From contig NZ_FOSR01000004.1 in the NCBI RefSeq assembly GCF_900114325.1, positions 240,306 through 304,305 on the forward strand: a stretch of DNA of 64,000 nt, given 5' to 3'. Shown here piece by piece: positions 48,269 to 58,924 of this stretch. The stretch's first letter is position 1; every line of letters starts with the position of its first letter. The notes beneath the pieces were generated by a model. The model saw only the letters and a program-made list of their open reading frames with translations, had not been told where the DNA came from and did no database searches. This DNA is from Rhodanobacter glycinis. Lineage in GTDB: Bacteria; Pseudomonadota; Gammaproteobacteria; Xanthomonadales; Rhodanobacteraceae. Made by a program: the position numbers and the translations under genes.

Positions 48269-49513
48269 CTACAGCGGTCGTGGTGCCGGGGCGCCCACGC
48301 GTTGCGCCAGGTCGGCCAGCACGTTCATGTAATTGATGCAGGCGTCGTAGGGCGATTCAAACGGGCTGAAATACTGGTGCACGTCACCATCCGCCCAGTG
48401 CTTGGTGGACATGTAATAGGCATGGTCGCTGGTGAGCAGGCGACGCCAGTCCTCCAGCACGCGCGCGGCATCGGCCGCATGACGCGCATGGTGGCGACGA
48501 ACGAAGGGCTCCAGCGCGAACGCCTCGGCCAGGGCCGCACGCTGGATCGCGTTGCCGTCCCATGCCGAGGTATCGCGCTCCAGATCGGCCCAGGACACCG
48601 GGCGCGGCAAATCCAGCGTGGCCGCTTCCACCGGCACGCGAGCGGCGGCCTCGGACGGCGTGACGAAACGGAAGCCACCCCGCTTCAGCAATTCGCCCGG
48701 CAACGCGCGCATGAAGTCGAAGATGCCGGTATCGGCCCACTGGTGCTCGCCGAAGGTCTCGTAATCCATGAACAGGCCAAGGAAGCCGCGCCCTTCGGCT
48801 TCGGCCGGCAGCGCCCCGGCCTCGCCCTGCAGCCAGTCGGCATAGCGCTCCACGCTCAGCGGCCACGCCGCCCACTGGCGGTCGGAAAAACGGAAGGCGA
48901 TGTCGTCGCTGAGCCGGTAATGCCGCGGCAGCGCGGCCAGCGCCGGCGCGGCGGCAAAGCGATACGGCGCGCTGACGTTGCGCCAGCCGAACAAGCCATC
49001 GGCGCCTTCCAGGCACAAGCCGGCGAAACCCAGCGCTGCCACCTGTTCGGCCACCGCATTGCTGACGATCAATTCGGTATTGCGGAACACCGGACCGGGC
49101 GCGCCCAGCAGGCGCCGGCACACGGCGCGATGGTGGCGTACCTGCGCGGCGAACTCGCGCGGACTGTAGAGCGCGGCAAGGCTGTGATGCGAGGTTTCCG
49201 ACAGCAACTCCACCGCACCGGTGGCGAGCAACCGGCGAAACGAAACCAGCACCTCCGGCGCGAACGCGGCCATCTGCTCCAGCGCGGTGGCACTGATCGA
49301 GAAACTCACCCGGAAATGCGGCTGGTGTTTCCGAATCAATTCCAGCAACAACGCATTCATCGGCAGATAGCACTTCTGTGCCACGCGCCGCAGGATCTCG
49401 GCGTTGACCTGGTCGTCGAAGTAATCGTGCTGGCGCCCGACCTCGCGGAACGGGTAGCGCCGCAGCCGCCACGGCTGGTGCACCTGGAAATAGAAACACA
49501 GGTCCAGGCTCAT
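48269..49513 (-). CDS. GH57-family glycoside hydrolase
   Basis: A 414-residue protein of the GH57 family. The N-terminal signature [16 protein letters not shown] and the conserved [10 protein letters not shown] (aspartate acid/base in motif 4) are clear; the nucleophile is probably the glutamate in [12 protein letters not shown]. No signal peptide is present, so it acts in the cytosol on an alpha-glucan, as amylase or branching-type enzyme. Its start overlaps the stop of the GT4 gene (ATGA), so the pair is translated together, as expected for partner enzymes of glycogen-like polymers. The exact specificity is unknown. Confidence 0.88.
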   Translation of the reverse strand: MSLDLCFYFQVHQPWRLRRYPFREVGRQHDYFDDQVNAEILRRVAQKCYLPMNALLLELIRKHQPHFRVSFSISATALEQMAAFAPEVLVSFRRLLATGAVELLSETSHHSLAALYSPREFAAQVRHHRAVCRRLLGAPGPVFRNTELIVSNAVAEQVAALGFAGLCLEGADGLFGWRNVSAPYRFAAAPALAALPRHYRLSDDIAFRFSDRQWAAWPLSVERYADWLQGEAGALPAEAEGRGFLGLFMDYETFGEHQWADTGIFDFMRALPGELLKRGGFRFVTPSEAAARVPVEAATLDLPRPVSWADLERDTSAWDGNAIQRAALAEAFALEPFVRRHHARHAADAARVLEDWRRLLTSDHAYYMSTKHWADGDVHQYFSPFESPYDACINYMNVLADLAQRVGAPAPRPL

Positions 49514-50805
49514 CTCGCGGCGGCACCGGCAACATCGAGACCGGCGACGCTGGCGTAGGCGTCGACGATGCGCTGCGCCGATTCGTCCCACGACAACCGC
49601 GCCAGTTGCGCCCGCCCCTCTTCCACCAGTTGCCGCGCCAGCACCGGCAGGCGCAGCACGGCCAGAATCTGGTCAGCCAGTTTTTCGTGGTCCCAGAAAT
49701 CCACCTGCAGGCTGTGTCCCAGTACCTCGCGTACCCCGGACTGCCGTGACAGGACCACCGGCGTGCCCGCGCGCAACGCTTCCAGCGCCACCAGTCCGAA
49801 CGGCTCGGACACGCTGGGCATCACCAGCAGGCTCGATTGCGCCAGCAAGCGATCCACCGCACCCGGGGTGAGAAAGCCGCGGAACTCCACGCGCTCGGCA
49901 ATGCCCAGCGCCTGCGCCTGTTGCTTCAGCGCATCGAGCATGTCGCCACTGCCGCAGATCAGGAAGCGCGCAGCGGGATCGAGTTGCGCCACCTCGGCCG
50001 CAGTGCGCAGAAAGTGATCCGGCCCCTTCTGGAAGGTGAGACGACCGAGGAACACCACCCACGGCTGCCGCGCGCCCGATTCGGGTGCGGTCGCCGGTGG
50101 CAACTCGTCCGCATCGGGCGCGTTGTAGACCACGCTGACCTTGACCGGATCGATGCCGTAGCGCGAAACCAGGATGCCGCGCGTGTAGTCGCTCACCGCG
50201 AACACGTGGCTGGCGCGCTCGCAGGCCATGCGCTCGATCGCCACGATGCCCGGATTCGCGCCATCGCCGCTGCGGTCGTATTCGGTGGAATGCACGTGCA
50301 GGAACAGCGGCAGCTGGTGGCGATCGGCCACGGCGATCGCCGCCGGGAACGTCATCCAGTCGTGCGCATGAACCAGATCGACATCGGCACGATCGGACAC
50401 TGCCGCCACCCGTTCGGCGAAGCGCGCCACCTCGCGCCCCAGGTCGCTGCCGTACAGCGCCGCGGCATCGCCCGGCGTGCCGGCGCCCACACCACGTATC
50501 GGTTCGACGGAGGGGCGCGCATACGGTTGCAACTGCGCCGCCACGCCGAGCCAGCGCGGCCGACGCGTGCCTTCCGCCACGCGCGGGTTGCCGCCGTGCT
50601 CAAGCAGCCATTCGCGTGCACCGCTGACCTGCAGCCGCGCACCCTCGCTGCGCGACTCGAAGCGCGGCAGCACGAACAGCACTTCGGCGCCGAGGTCGGC
50701 CAGTCCGCAGGCAATGCCCTGGCTGGCCTTGCCCAGTCCACCGACGAAACGGGGCGGGTATTCCCAGCCAAGCATCAGCACGCGCACGGGATCGCTACGG
50801 GTCAC
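49510..50805 (-). CDS. GT4-family glycosyltransferase, glycogen synthase-like
   Basis: A 431-residue GT-B-fold transferase. The N-terminal sugar-nucleotide-synthase block reads WEYPPRFVGGLGKASQGIA, like glycogen synthases (KVGGLGDV type), and the C-terminal GT4 signature is SEPFGLVALEALRAGTPVV. The GTG start at 50805 is supported by GGAGA seven bases upstream. It overlaps the GH57 gene by four bases. The combination suggests alpha-glucan building or remodelling from a nucleotide sugar; the donor is not known. Confidence 0.87.
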   Translation of the reverse strand: MTRSDPVRVLMLGWEYPPRFVGGLGKASQGIACGLADLGAEVLFVLPRFESRSEGARLQVSGAREWLLEHGGNPRVAEGTRRPRWLGVAAQLQPYARPSVEPIRGVGAGTPGDAAALYGSDLGREVARFAERVAAVSDRADVDLVHAHDWMTFPAAIAVADRHQLPLFLHVHSTEYDRSGDGANPGIVAIERMACERASHVFAVSDYTRGILVSRYGIDPVKVSVVYNAPDADELPPATAPESGARQPWVVFLGRLTFQKGPDHFLRTAAEVAQLDPAARFLICGSGDMLDALKQQAQALGIAERVEFRGFLTPGAVDRLLAQSSLLVMPSVSEPFGLVALEALRAGTPVVLSRQSGVREVLGHSLQVDFWDHEKLADQILAVLRLPVLARQLVEEGRAQLARLSWDESAQRIVDAYASVAGLDVAGAAAR

Positions 50806-50835
50806 CGCATGTCTCCAACGACCGAGCGCAGACTC

Positions 50836-50877
50836 TGCCTTGGCCTTCTCTCCCCGGCGGGGAGAAGGAGAAAAGCG
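50836..50877. repeat. short GGGGAGAAGG hairpin, related to the CTCTCCC repeat
   Basis: CTTCTCTCCCCGG and CGGGGAGAAGG form a small hairpin in the gap between pgl and the GT4 gene. It looks like one end of the repeat seen in full at 16671 and 26252. Confidence 0.45.
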
Positions 50878-50896
50878 CGTGCCTCGAACATCGTCG

Positions 50897-51649
50897 TCAC
50901 GCGTCCGGCAACTGCGCCGCCGCGGCACGGTCCAGCCACCATTCGTAATCGCCGCCGTGCGGCGCCACGTACTGGATCGGCCACACGTCGGGCTGATACG
51001 CGCCGCCGAATACATCCGCCAGTATCCCGGCCTTGCCCGCGCCGTCGGCCAGCAACCATACCGCGGCGGCGGCATTGATCAGCGGCCGGGTGAAGGTGAG
51101 CCGCCATTCGTGCTGGCTTTCCACGTATTGCGCGCAGACCAGTCGCTCGCTTTCGCGCAGGCAGGCGCAACCGGGAAACAGCGACGCGGTGTGGCCGTTG
51201 TCGCCGATGCCGAGCAGGATCAGGTCGAAGCGCGGCTGCTCGCGACGAAACGCGGCTCGCAGCAGCTGTTCGTAGGCCAACGCGGCCCGTGCCGGATCAA
51301 CCTCGCCGTGCAGGCGATGCACGTTCGCGGCCGGGATCGGCAGTTTCGACAACAGCGCTTCGTTCGCCATGCGGTAGTTGCTGCGCGGCGAATCCGGCGG
51401 CACGCAGCGCTCGTCGCCGAAGAACACGTCCACGCGCAACCAGTCCACCGCATCGCGCAGCGGCGCCGTCGCCAGCAATTCGTACAGCGGCTTTGGCGTC
51501 CCGCCGCCGGCCAGTGCCACGCTGAAGCGACCATGCGCGTCCATCGCCGCCTGCGCCCGCGCCACGAACGCGGCGGCAGCAGCCTGGATCATCGCCTCGG
51601 CGTCGGCATGGATCTGCAGACGGGGAGCGGAAGAAAGTCGGGAAATCAT
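50897..51649 (-). CDS. pgl: 6-phosphogluconolactonase
   Basis: A 250-residue Pgl of the DevB/NagB-like type. Signatures VALAGGGTPKPLYELLA, VFFGDERCVPPDSPRSN and LLGIGDNGHTASLFPG are complete. It hydrolyses 6-phosphogluconolactone to 6-phosphogluconate in the oxidative pentose-phosphate pathway, between the reactions of Zwf and Gnd encoded in the same operon. The start at 51649 gives the family length; upstream codons lie in the gap from the GH15 gene (37 bases). Confidence 0.94.
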   Translation of the reverse strand: MISRLSSAPRLQIHADAEAMIQAAAAAFVARAQAAMDAHGRFSVALAGGGTPKPLYELLATAPLRDAVDWLRVDVFFGDERCVPPDSPRSNYRMANEALLSKLPIPAANVHRLHGEVDPARAALAYEQLLRAAFRREQPRFDLILLGIGDNGHTASLFPGCACLRESERLVCAQYVESQHEWRLTFTRPLINAAAAVWLLADGAGKAGILADVFGGAYQPDVWPIQYVAPHGGDYEWWLDRAAAAQLPDA

Positions 51650-51686
51650 GCGTACGGATTCCGTTCGTCCATGGAAAGGGTAGAGA

Positions 51687-54005
51687 TCAATCGTTGCCGC
51701 CCGATGTCGCCAACGGCAGCAGCAGGAGCGGCCAGTCGCGGCCTTCCCAGCCACGCTCGCCGAGGAAGCGGCGGGTGAATTCCAGCGTGCGCTGCGCGCC
51801 CAGCTTCGCCACGTCCAGACGCACGCCGTGCAGACCGAAGCCGAGCGGCTCACTGACGTGGTCGTCGACATGCTTCCAGCCGTCGCGCCCCAGATGCAGC
51901 ACGAACGGCGATGCCGCTTCGACCAGCAGGACGCCGCTGCGGTTCACCGTGCGACACGGTGCCTGTTCGCGCCAGTGGGTGACGGCCGGCACACGCGGCG
52001 TGCGATAGCGATCGACCACCGCGCGCAGGCGTTCCACCGGTTGGCCACGATGGATCGCCGCGACCAGCTTGATCAGCTCGGCGTGCGCCCACACCAGTGG
52101 CATTGCACTGCCACTGGGCCGTCCGGGGTTGAGGCCCCGCTCGGGAATCGGCGTGGTATCCCACACCTGCTCGGGCAGCATGCCGCCTTCGCTGGCCGAA
52201 GCCAGCATCGCGGCGAGATACGGTTGCGGGTCCTCGCCCGCCAGCAGCGCCTGATGGCCGCGTTCGCCACTGAGCAAGGGCCACGCGCGACCCACACCGG
52301 TGCCATCGAAGGCGCTGCCGTCCTCGTGCTCGCCATAGCCGTCCTCGTTGTAGCGGCGGTAATACGGGCCGGCCGGCAGATCGACGCGCAACTCGGCATC
52401 GATCAACCTGGTGGTATCGCGAATGCGCGGATCGTCCGCCGCACGCAGGCCGAGGCGGGCCAGGTAGAGGTATTCCAGGCCAAGCAGGTTCTGTGCGGAC
52501 ACGCGTTCACGGCCGCGATTGCGCAGCGCCACTTCGCCGTCCTGCGCGGTCTGCCCCGGTGGCGCGATGCGTACGTAGTGACCGCGCGTGCCGTGGGTGC
52601 GATCCAGCTCGGTGTCGCGCGCATACACCCACGATTCGATGCGCGCGTTCCAGTCGTCGGCCAGCGACAACGCGTGCGTGGCATCGGCCTTTTCAAGAAA
52701 GCCGTGTGCGGCGCCGGCCACCAGCGCGGCGATCGCCACGCCCAGGGTGAACGGGTTGATGCCGGCGTTTTCTTCCCAACGATCCTGCGGGCTGAACGGA
52801 CCGGTGCGCGCCACGAAGCGCAGCGCACGACGCGCCATGGTCGTGGCTTGCGGACGCAGGTCGCCCAGCTCGCCGTACTCGTCCAGCCGCGCCGCCAGCA
52901 GCACCGGCAACGCGGCTTCGTCCAGTTGCACGCCGCCCCAGTAAGGGCGGCCGTCGGTGTAGAAGTTCTGCAGCCAGTGACCGTCCGGCTGCTGGGTGGC
53001 AATCAGGTAGGCGAGCATCGCGCGGGCTTCGTCGTGATGCTCGCAGGCCAGCATGGCGAAACCGGACTCGACCGCATCGCGCGGCCACACCAGGTGATAG
53101 CCGCCCGGATCGTCGCGGGTGTCGCCCCACGGCACGCTGAGGCTGGCCACCATGGCGCCGGGGAAATCGCGATCGTTGTGGGTCTTCAGCACCATCGCGG
53201 CGCGGCGCACGGCCTGCTGCAGGGAGGGTTCCAGTCCCTCGCACTTGAGATGCCCGGCCCAGCGCTGCCAGCCTTCGACAAACGGCGCGCGCGCCGCCTC
53301 GAAGCCGCAGGCCAGCGAGGACAGCGCCAGTGTCTGCGCGCCTTCCACGGTGTTGGCCAAACCCAGCGCGAGCACGCCTGCATTGCCGGCCAGCTCGCCC
53401 ATCAGTGCCACGTTGCCGTTCGGCGCGCAGTCGTATTGCCAGGTCATCGCGCCGTGGTCGTGGAAATCCCGCCAACCGTCGGAGCTGCCCACGTAGCCGG
53501 CGCTGGCGCGAGTGAAACCGCAGTCCGCCGCCAGCATCAGCGCGGTACCGCCTTTCATCGCGGCCAGGCCTTGCGGCGTCACCTGCGCAGTGTTGTCGTG
53601 ACCGGAGCCTTCCAGGTGCGGCGCCAGCAACGCGTACAGCTTCAGCCCCTTGCCTTCAAGGCGATAGCGCAGCAGCACTACGTCGCGCAACGGATCGGCC
53701 AGCACTTCCAGCTCCAGCCGATAACGCTCGTGCTGATGCACGATCTTCGGCAGCGGTACATCGGGTGCAGGCGTGGTCAACTCGTAATGGCTTTCGCGCT
53801 TCACCTCGGACCAGAAGCCGTCGCCGGCGACAATGAAGCCGAGATCGCGGATCTGCGGCGTGCTGCACGAGGGCCAGTACACCTCGTCGAGGATGCCGTG
53901 GCCCAGGGTGTACCAGACGCGGCTCGGGCCCAGCGCGGTGCCGACGATGTCCTTGTCGCTGCTCGCCCAGGTCGGCGACAGTCCCGGCCCGCCCGGCGCG
54001 TTCAC
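51687..54005 (-). CDS. GH15-family glucoamylase, cytosolic
   Basis: A 772-residue glucan 1,4-alpha-glucosidase-like protein. An N-terminal beta-sandwich (about 1-270) is followed by the (alpha/alpha)6 barrel with YHLVWPRDAVESGFAML, the general-acid region DRWEENAGINPFTLG and the C-terminal LVWAHAELIKL. The start MNAPGGPGLSPTW has no signal peptide, so it works on an internal glucan and releases glucose. It overlaps the zwf stop by four bases. The fused kinase domain in the operon could phosphorylate the released glucose. Confidence 0.91.
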   Translation of the reverse strand: MNAPGGPGLSPTWASSDKDIVGTALGPSRVWYTLGHGILDEVYWPSCSTPQIRDLGFIVAGDGFWSEVKRESHYELTTPAPDVPLPKIVHQHERYRLELEVLADPLRDVVLLRYRLEGKGLKLYALLAPHLEGSGHDNTAQVTPQGLAAMKGGTALMLAADCGFTRASAGYVGSSDGWRDFHDHGAMTWQYDCAPNGNVALMGELAGNAGVLALGLANTVEGAQTLALSSLACGFEAARAPFVEGWQRWAGHLKCEGLEPSLQQAVRRAAMVLKTHNDRDFPGAMVASLSVPWGDTRDDPGGYHLVWPRDAVESGFAMLACEHHDEARAMLAYLIATQQPDGHWLQNFYTDGRPYWGGVQLDEAALPVLLAARLDEYGELGDLRPQATTMARRALRFVARTGPFSPQDRWEENAGINPFTLGVAIAALVAGAAHGFLEKADATHALSLADDWNARIESWVYARDTELDRTHGTRGHYVRIAPPGQTAQDGEVALRNRGRERVSAQNLLGLEYLYLARLGLRAADDPRIRDTTRLIDAELRVDLPAGPYYRRYNEDGYGEHEDGSAFDGTGVGRAWPLLSGERGHQALLAGEDPQPYLAAMLASASEGGMLPEQVWDTTPIPERGLNPGRPSGSAMPLVWAHAELIKLVAAIHRGQPVERLRAVVDRYRTPRVPAVTHWREQAPCRTVNRSGVLLVEAASPFVLHLGRDGWKHVDDHVSEPLGFGLHGVRLDVAKLGAQRTLEFTRRFLGERGWEGRDWPLLLLPLATSGGND

Positions 54006-55447
54006 GCGTCGTCTCCGTCCGCGATGGCCACCGGCCGCCAGTGCTGGCCCGAGTCAAGCAGGCGATCCTGCGTGGATGGACCATCGGAACCGGCGGCGTA
54101 GAAATCCGGCGCGCCTTTCTGCCAGCGCTTCAGCACCGGCTCGAGCAGGCGCCAGGCCCACTCCACCTCGTCGAAGCGCAGGAAGTGCGAACGGTCGCCC
54201 TCGATCGCATCCATCAGCAATTGCTCGTAAGCGGAGAATTCATTCTCGCCGGCCTTGACGTAGGGCGCGCTGAGCGTGACCTGGTGACCGTCCAGTTCCA
54301 GCCCGGGAAGCTTGGCATTGGCGATCAAGTCCATGCCCTGCTCCGGCTTCATGCGGAACACCATCCAGTTGTTCTCGGCCTTCACGCCGCCGGGCAGCGG
54401 GCCGGGCACGTCGCGGAACTGCACCGCGATCTCCGAACAGTTGCTGGCCAGTCGCTTGCCGCTGCGCAGGTAGAACGGCACGCCCTGCCAGCGCCAGTTG
54501 TCGATTTCCAGTCGCAGCGCGGCGAAGGTTTCGGTGTTCGAGCCTTTCGGGATGCCGGGCTCGCTGCGATAGCCGGCCAGCTTCTTGCGCCCGGCCTTGC
54601 CGGCGCGGTACTGGCCGCGCACGGCGTGCTTGTCCACGTTGCGCGCGGTGATCGGCTTGACCGAGCGCAGCACTTCCACCTTGTGGTCACGCAACACGTC
54701 GGCATCCCAGCATGACAGCGGCTCGATCGCGGCCAGGCTGAACAACTGCATCAGGTGGTTCTGCAGCATGTCGCGCAAGGCGCCGGCGTGGTCGTAATAG
54801 CCAGCGCGCTTTTCCACGCCCAGCGTTTCGGCGTAGGTGATCTGCACTTGGGCGATGTGCTGCGCGTTCCACACCGGCTCCAGGAAGCGGTTGGCGAAGC
54901 GGAACACCATCAGGTTCTGAGTGGCCTCCTTGCCGAGGAAGTGGTCGATGCGCAGGATCTGGTTTTCTTCCCAGTGCGCGTGCATCTGCGCGCGCAACTG
55001 CTTGGCCGAGGCCAGGTCGGTGCCGAATGGCTTTTCCACTACCAGCCGGCGCCAGCCACCGCGCGGCGCACTGGCCAGACCGGCTTCGCCCAGCGCCTGC
55101 GAGGCGGGACCGAACAACGGCGGCGGCAGCGCCATGTAGAACAGCGTGGAGGGCGTGAGCTTGTCCTTGATCCTGCCCAGATCATCCGGATCGAGCTGGC
55201 CGCCGACGTAGTCCAGCTGCTTACTGAAACGCTTCCACTGGGCTTCGGTGTAATCCGGCGCGAACGACTTCAGCGCCTTGTGGATGTGGTTCTCGAAGCG
55301 CTCGCGACTCCATTTCTCCATCGCGTAGCCGAGGATGCGCAGGTCCTTGGTGAGACCGAGCCGATGCAACCGGTACAAGGCCGGCATCAGCAGACGCTGG
55401 GTAAGGTCGCCGGTGGCGCCGAGGATGACCAGGGTGGTGTCGCTCAT
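54002..55447 (-). CDS. zwf: glucose-6-phosphate 1-dehydrogenase
   Basis: A 481-residue G6PD (E. coli 491). The NADP-binding motif is ILGATGDLTQRLL near residue 9 and the active-site block is RIDHFLGKEATQNLMVFRFAN, with phenylalanine in the place of the usual tyrosine. It oxidises glucose 6-phosphate to the lactone. The ATG at 55447 follows AAGGAG by seven bases. The gap of 124 bases after gnd may hold a second promoter. The last codons overlap the GH15 start. Confidence 0.96.
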   Translation of the reverse strand: MSDTTLVILGATGDLTQRLLMPALYRLHRLGLTKDLRILGYAMEKWSRERFENHIHKALKSFAPDYTEAQWKRFSKQLDYVGGQLDPDDLGRIKDKLTPSTLFYMALPPPLFGPASQALGEAGLASAPRGGWRRLVVEKPFGTDLASAKQLRAQMHAHWEENQILRIDHFLGKEATQNLMVFRFANRFLEPVWNAQHIAQVQITYAETLGVEKRAGYYDHAGALRDMLQNHLMQLFSLAAIEPLSCWDADVLRDHKVEVLRSVKPITARNVDKHAVRGQYRAGKAGRKKLAGYRSEPGIPKGSNTETFAALRLEIDNWRWQGVPFYLRSGKRLASNCSEIAVQFRDVPGPLPGGVKAENNWMVFRMKPEQGMDLIANAKLPGLELDGHQVTLSAPYVKAGENEFSAYEQLLMDAIEGDRSHFLRFDEVEWAWRLLEPVLKRWQKGAPDFYAAGSDGPSTQDRLLDSGQHWRPVAIADGDDA

Positions 55448-55571
55448 CGCTTGCTCCTTGGAAAAAATGCCGGCATCGCCGGATCGGCGCGCCTGGCATG
55501 CAAGCGCGCCTGCTCGAATCGAACACCGGGTGCCCGCACGCAGGCCTGGCACCCCGTCGCCGAATGGACGG

Positions 55572-56627
55572 CTAGCTGCCCTTGGCGGCCTTCTCGTCGT
55601 GACCGCCGAAGGCATGGCGCATGGCCGACATCACCTGGTCGGCGAACATGTCGTTGCCGCGCGAGGCGAAACGACCGAACAATGCCGCGGTCAGCACCGG
55701 TGCGGGCACGCCTTCCTCGATCGCCGCCAGCGCGGTCCAGCGACCTTCGCCGGAATCGGATACGCGACCGGCGTAATGCTTGAGCGTCGGGTCCTTGTTC
55801 ATCTCGATCGCGGTGAGGTCGAGCAGCCACGAACCGATCACGCTGCCGCGACGCCATACCTCGACCACGTCGTGCAGCGGCAGGTCGTACTGGTAACGAT
55901 CGGGATGTTCCAGCGGCGAAGTCTCGGCATCCACCTCCTGCTTTTCACGCCCCACATTGGCGTGGTGCAGGATGTTCAGGCCCTCGGCATAAGCGGCCAT
56001 CAAGCCGTACTCGATGCCGTTGTGGACCATCTTCACGAAGTGGCCGGCACCGTTCGGGCCACAGTAGAGATAACCCTGCTCGGCTGGTCCGGGCTTGCCC
56101 ATGCGACCGGGCGAACGCGGCGCGGTATCCACGCCCGGTGCCAAGGCGGCGAACGCCGGCTGCAGATGCTTGTAGGCCGTCTCGGGACCGCCGATCATCT
56201 GGCAATAACCGCGCTCGCGACCCCACACGCCACCGCTGACACCGACGTCCACGTAGTGGATGTTCTTTTCGCCAAGCCGCTTGGCGCGACGCAGGTCTTC
56301 CACGTAATGCGAGTTGCCGCCGTCGATCACCATGTCGCCGGCTTCGAGCAGCGGCACCAGCGTATCGAGCACCGTGTCGACCACGGCGGTCGGCAGCATC
56401 AGCCACACCGCACGCGGGCTGGACAGCTTGCCGACCATCGCCTCCAGCGAGTCGGCGGCTTCCGCGCCGACCTTGGCCACGGCCTCGCGCGCCTCGGCCT
56501 TGGTGTCGAACGCCACGCACTGCACGCCGGCATCCTGCATCCGGTGCACCATGTTCAGGCCCATCCGGCCGAGGCCGACGAAACCCAGTTGCAGGCCGTG
56601 GCCCGAATCCTTCGATGTCGTGCTCAT
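55572..56627 (-). CDS. gnd: 6-phosphogluconate dehydrogenase, decarboxylating (short type)
   Basis: A 351-residue protein. It shows the Rossmann start [17 protein letters not shown], the [14 protein letters not shown] block, [19 protein letters not shown] and the catalytic [18 protein letters not shown]. This is the shorter, often NAD-linked, GntZ/YqeC class and not the 468-residue Gnd. It converts 6-phosphogluconate to ribulose 5-phosphate and carbon dioxide. It overlaps the end of the pgi-kinase gene by four bases. Confidence 0.93.
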   Translation of the reverse strand: MSTTSKDSGHGLQLGFVGLGRMGLNMVHRMQDAGVQCVAFDTKAEAREAVAKVGAEAADSLEAMVGKLSSPRAVWLMLPTAVVDTVLDTLVPLLEAGDMVIDGGNSHYVEDLRRAKRLGEKNIHYVDVGVSGGVWGRERGYCQMIGGPETAYKHLQPAFAALAPGVDTAPRSPGRMGKPGPAEQGYLYCGPNGAGHFVKMVHNGIEYGLMAAYAEGLNILHHANVGREKQEVDAETSPLEHPDRYQYDLPLHDVVEVWRRGSVIGSWLLDLTAIEMNKDPTLKHYAGRVSDSGEGRWTALAAIEEGVPAPVLTAALFGRFASRGNDMFADQVMSAMRHAFGGHDEKAAKGS

Positions 56628-58924
56628 GTCACGTTCTCCCACAGTCGGAAACCGCCGATGAAAGCGTTGGCGTTGTCGCCGCGGCGCACGCCATCAGGCA
56701 GCTTGTTGAGGTGTTTCACATTGCCGCCGCCGAGTACCACGTAGTCGGGCTCCAGCGCGGCACGCAGGGTGTCGATTTCCTCGAACACGTGCGCGTGCCA
56801 CTTCTTGCCGTGGCGTTCGCGCGCCTGCTCGCTGACGTAGTACTCGTAGGTGTGCTTCTTGTACGGCATGTGCGCCAGTTCCATCGGCTCGAGCTTGCCA
56901 TCGGCGATCATCGCCGAACCCAGGCCGGTGCCCAGGCCGAGGAACAGCATGCGGCCGCCCTCGTAGCTGCCCAGCGCCTGCATCGCGGCATCGTTGACCA
57001 GCTTCACCGGGCAACCGAAAGCCTTGGCAAAATCGAAGCCGACCCAGCCTTGGCCCAGGTTGTGCGGCTCGTGCACGATGCGTCCGTGCACCACCGGTGC
57101 GGGGAAGCCGATGCTCACCGCGTCGTACTTCCAGCCGCGCAGGCGCTTGTGCAGGGCGGCCATCATCAGGTCCGGCGTCAGCGCTGGGCCGGAATCGATC
57201 TTCACCTCCTGCTTCTTGCCGGTGAGCAGAGCCTTGACGTGGGTACCGCCCACGTCGAGCACCAGCACGCGGCGCCCCTGCGGCGCCGGCTCGCTGGCGG
57301 CCTTGCGGCGCGCCTTGCGGTACCAGCGGATCGCGGCATTGGTCGACGCGTCGTGGGCCAGCGACTTGCGCGGTGCCTCGATCTCGCCGGCCACGCGCAC
57401 GGCCAGCTGCTTGCCCAGTTCCACGCCCCACTGGTCGAACGCATTGATGTCCCAGATCGCCGCCTGGGTGAACACGCTGTGCTCGTACAACGCGATCAGC
57501 GCGCCCAGCGCAGCCGGCGTAAGCCGCTCGGCCAGCAACAGGCTGGAAGGCCGGTTGCCTTCGAACACCTTGTGCGGTGCCAGCGCCGCCGGCGCGCCCT
57601 CGGCCTTCACCTGCTTCAGCGTCTTGCCCATCGCCAGTGCCTCGGCCTGCGCGATGACGTTGGCTAGCAGTAGGTCATGATGGCGACCGAGCGGATTCAG
57701 CGCCTCGCCGAAGGCCACGAAATCGCACGGGATCAGATGCGTGCCCTGGTGGATCAGCTGATAGAACGAGTGCTGCCCGTTGGTGCCCGGTTCGCCCCAG
57801 AAAATCGGTCCGGTGGCGTAATCCACCGTCTTGCCTTCCAGCGTGACGTGCTTGCCGTTGGACTCCATGGTCAACTGCTGCAGGTAGGCCGGGAAGCGCT
57901 TGAGGTACTGCTCGTAAGGCAGCACCGCCACCGTGGCGGCGTCGAAGAAATCGGCGTACCACACGCTGAGCAGGCCCATGATCGCGGGCAGGTTGCGCTC
58001 CAGCGGGGTGGTGCGGAAATGCGTGTCCATGGCGTGGAAGCCGGCCAGCATTTCGCCGAAGGCTTCCGCACCGATGGCGATCATGGTGGACAGGCCGATC
58101 GCGGAATCCATCGAATAGCGGCCGCCGACCCAGTCCCAGAAACCGAACATTTGCGCACTGGGAATGCCGAACTCGTTGACCGCCTCTTCGTTGGTGGACA
58201 GCGCCAGGAAATGCCGGCCCACCGCCTTCTTGTCCTTGCCCGCCGCGGCCTGCAACCAGTCACGCGCGGTGTGCGCGTTGGTCATGGTTTCCAGCGTGGT
58301 GAAGGTCTTGGAGGCGACGATGAACAGCGTTTCCTCCGGGCGCAGGCCATGTACGGCCTCGGCGAAATCGGTGCCGTCCACATTCGAGACGAAGCGCAAT
58401 TGCAGGCCGCGGTCGGTGTAGTGGCGCAGCGCCTCGTAGGCCATCACCGGGCCCAGGTCGGAGCCGCCGATGCCGATGTTGACGATGTTGCGGATCGGCC
58501 GTCCGCTGTAGCCCTTCCATTCGCCCGCGCGGATCTTCGTGGCGCAATCGGCCATGCGCTTGAGCACCGCCTGCACTTCCGGCACCACGTTCACGCCATC
58601 GACCAGGATCACGCTGTCGGCCGGCGCGCGCAGCGCCGTGTGCAGCACCGCGCGGTGTTCGGTGGAGTTGATCTTCTCGCCGGCGAACATGGCGTCTCGC
58701 CGCGCTTCCACCCCACGCTCGCGAGCCAACGCAAACAACCGCTTCAGCGTTTCATCGGTGATGCGGTGCTTGGAATAGTCCAGCCGCCAGCCGGCGGCCT
58801 CGGCGGTGAAGCGTTCCGCGCGGGTCTCGTCCTTGGCGAACATATCGCGCAGATGCAGTTTCTGCACTGACTTGTGGTGCGTCTCCAGCGCGTTCCAGGC
58901 CGGGCTCTCGCGCAGTGTGCTCAT
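56624..58924 (-). CDS. pgi: glucose-6-phosphate isomerase fused to a ROK-type sugar kinase
   Basis: A 766-residue two-domain protein in one uninterrupted frame. Residues 1-540 are a full Pgi: GIGGSDLGP (151-159), SKTFTTLET (205-213), catalytic Glu354 (MESNG), His385 (GQHSFYQ) and Lys505 (GKQLA), close to E. coli numbering. After a short linker, residues 551-766 form a ROK-fold kinase: DVGGTHVKA (557-565), catalytic Asp645 in LVNDAAMQA, and [11 protein letters not shown] (663-673), without the CXCGXXGC zinc motif, so it is closest to polyphosphate-glucokinase-like proteins. It could phosphorylate glucose and isomerise the product. It overlaps tal and gnd by four bases each. Confidence 0.93.
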   Translation of the reverse strand: MSTLRESPAWNALETHHKSVQKLHLRDMFAKDETRAERFTAEAAGWRLDYSKHRITDETLKRLFALARERGVEARRDAMFAGEKINSTEHRAVLHTALRAPADSVILVDGVNVVPEVQAVLKRMADCATKIRAGEWKGYSGRPIRNIVNIGIGGSDLGPVMAYEALRHYTDRGLQLRFVSNVDGTDFAEAVHGLRPEETLFIVASKTFTTLETMTNAHTARDWLQAAAGKDKKAVGRHFLALSTNEEAVNEFGIPSAQMFGFWDWVGGRYSMDSAIGLSTMIAIGAEAFGEMLAGFHAMDTHFRTTPLERNLPAIMGLLSVWYADFFDAATVAVLPYEQYLKRFPAYLQQLTMESNGKHVTLEGKTVDYATGPIFWGEPGTNGQHSFYQLIHQGTHLIPCDFVAFGEALNPLGRHHDLLLANVIAQAEALAMGKTLKQVKAEGAPAALAPHKVFEGNRPSSLLLAERLTPAALGALIALYEHSVFTQAAIWDINAFDQWGVELGKQLAVRVAGEIEAPRKSLAHDASTNAAIRWYRKARRKAASEPAPQGRRVLVLDVGGTHVKALLTGKKQEVKIDSGPALTPDLMMAALHKRLRGWKYDAVSIGFPAPVVHGRIVHEPHNLGQGWVGFDFAKAFGCPVKLVNDAAMQALGSYEGGRMLFLGLGTGLGSAMIADGKLEPMELAHMPYKKHTYEYYVSEQARERHGKKWHAHVFEEIDTLRAALEPDYVVLGGGNVKHLNKLPDGVRRGDNANAFIGGFRLWENVT

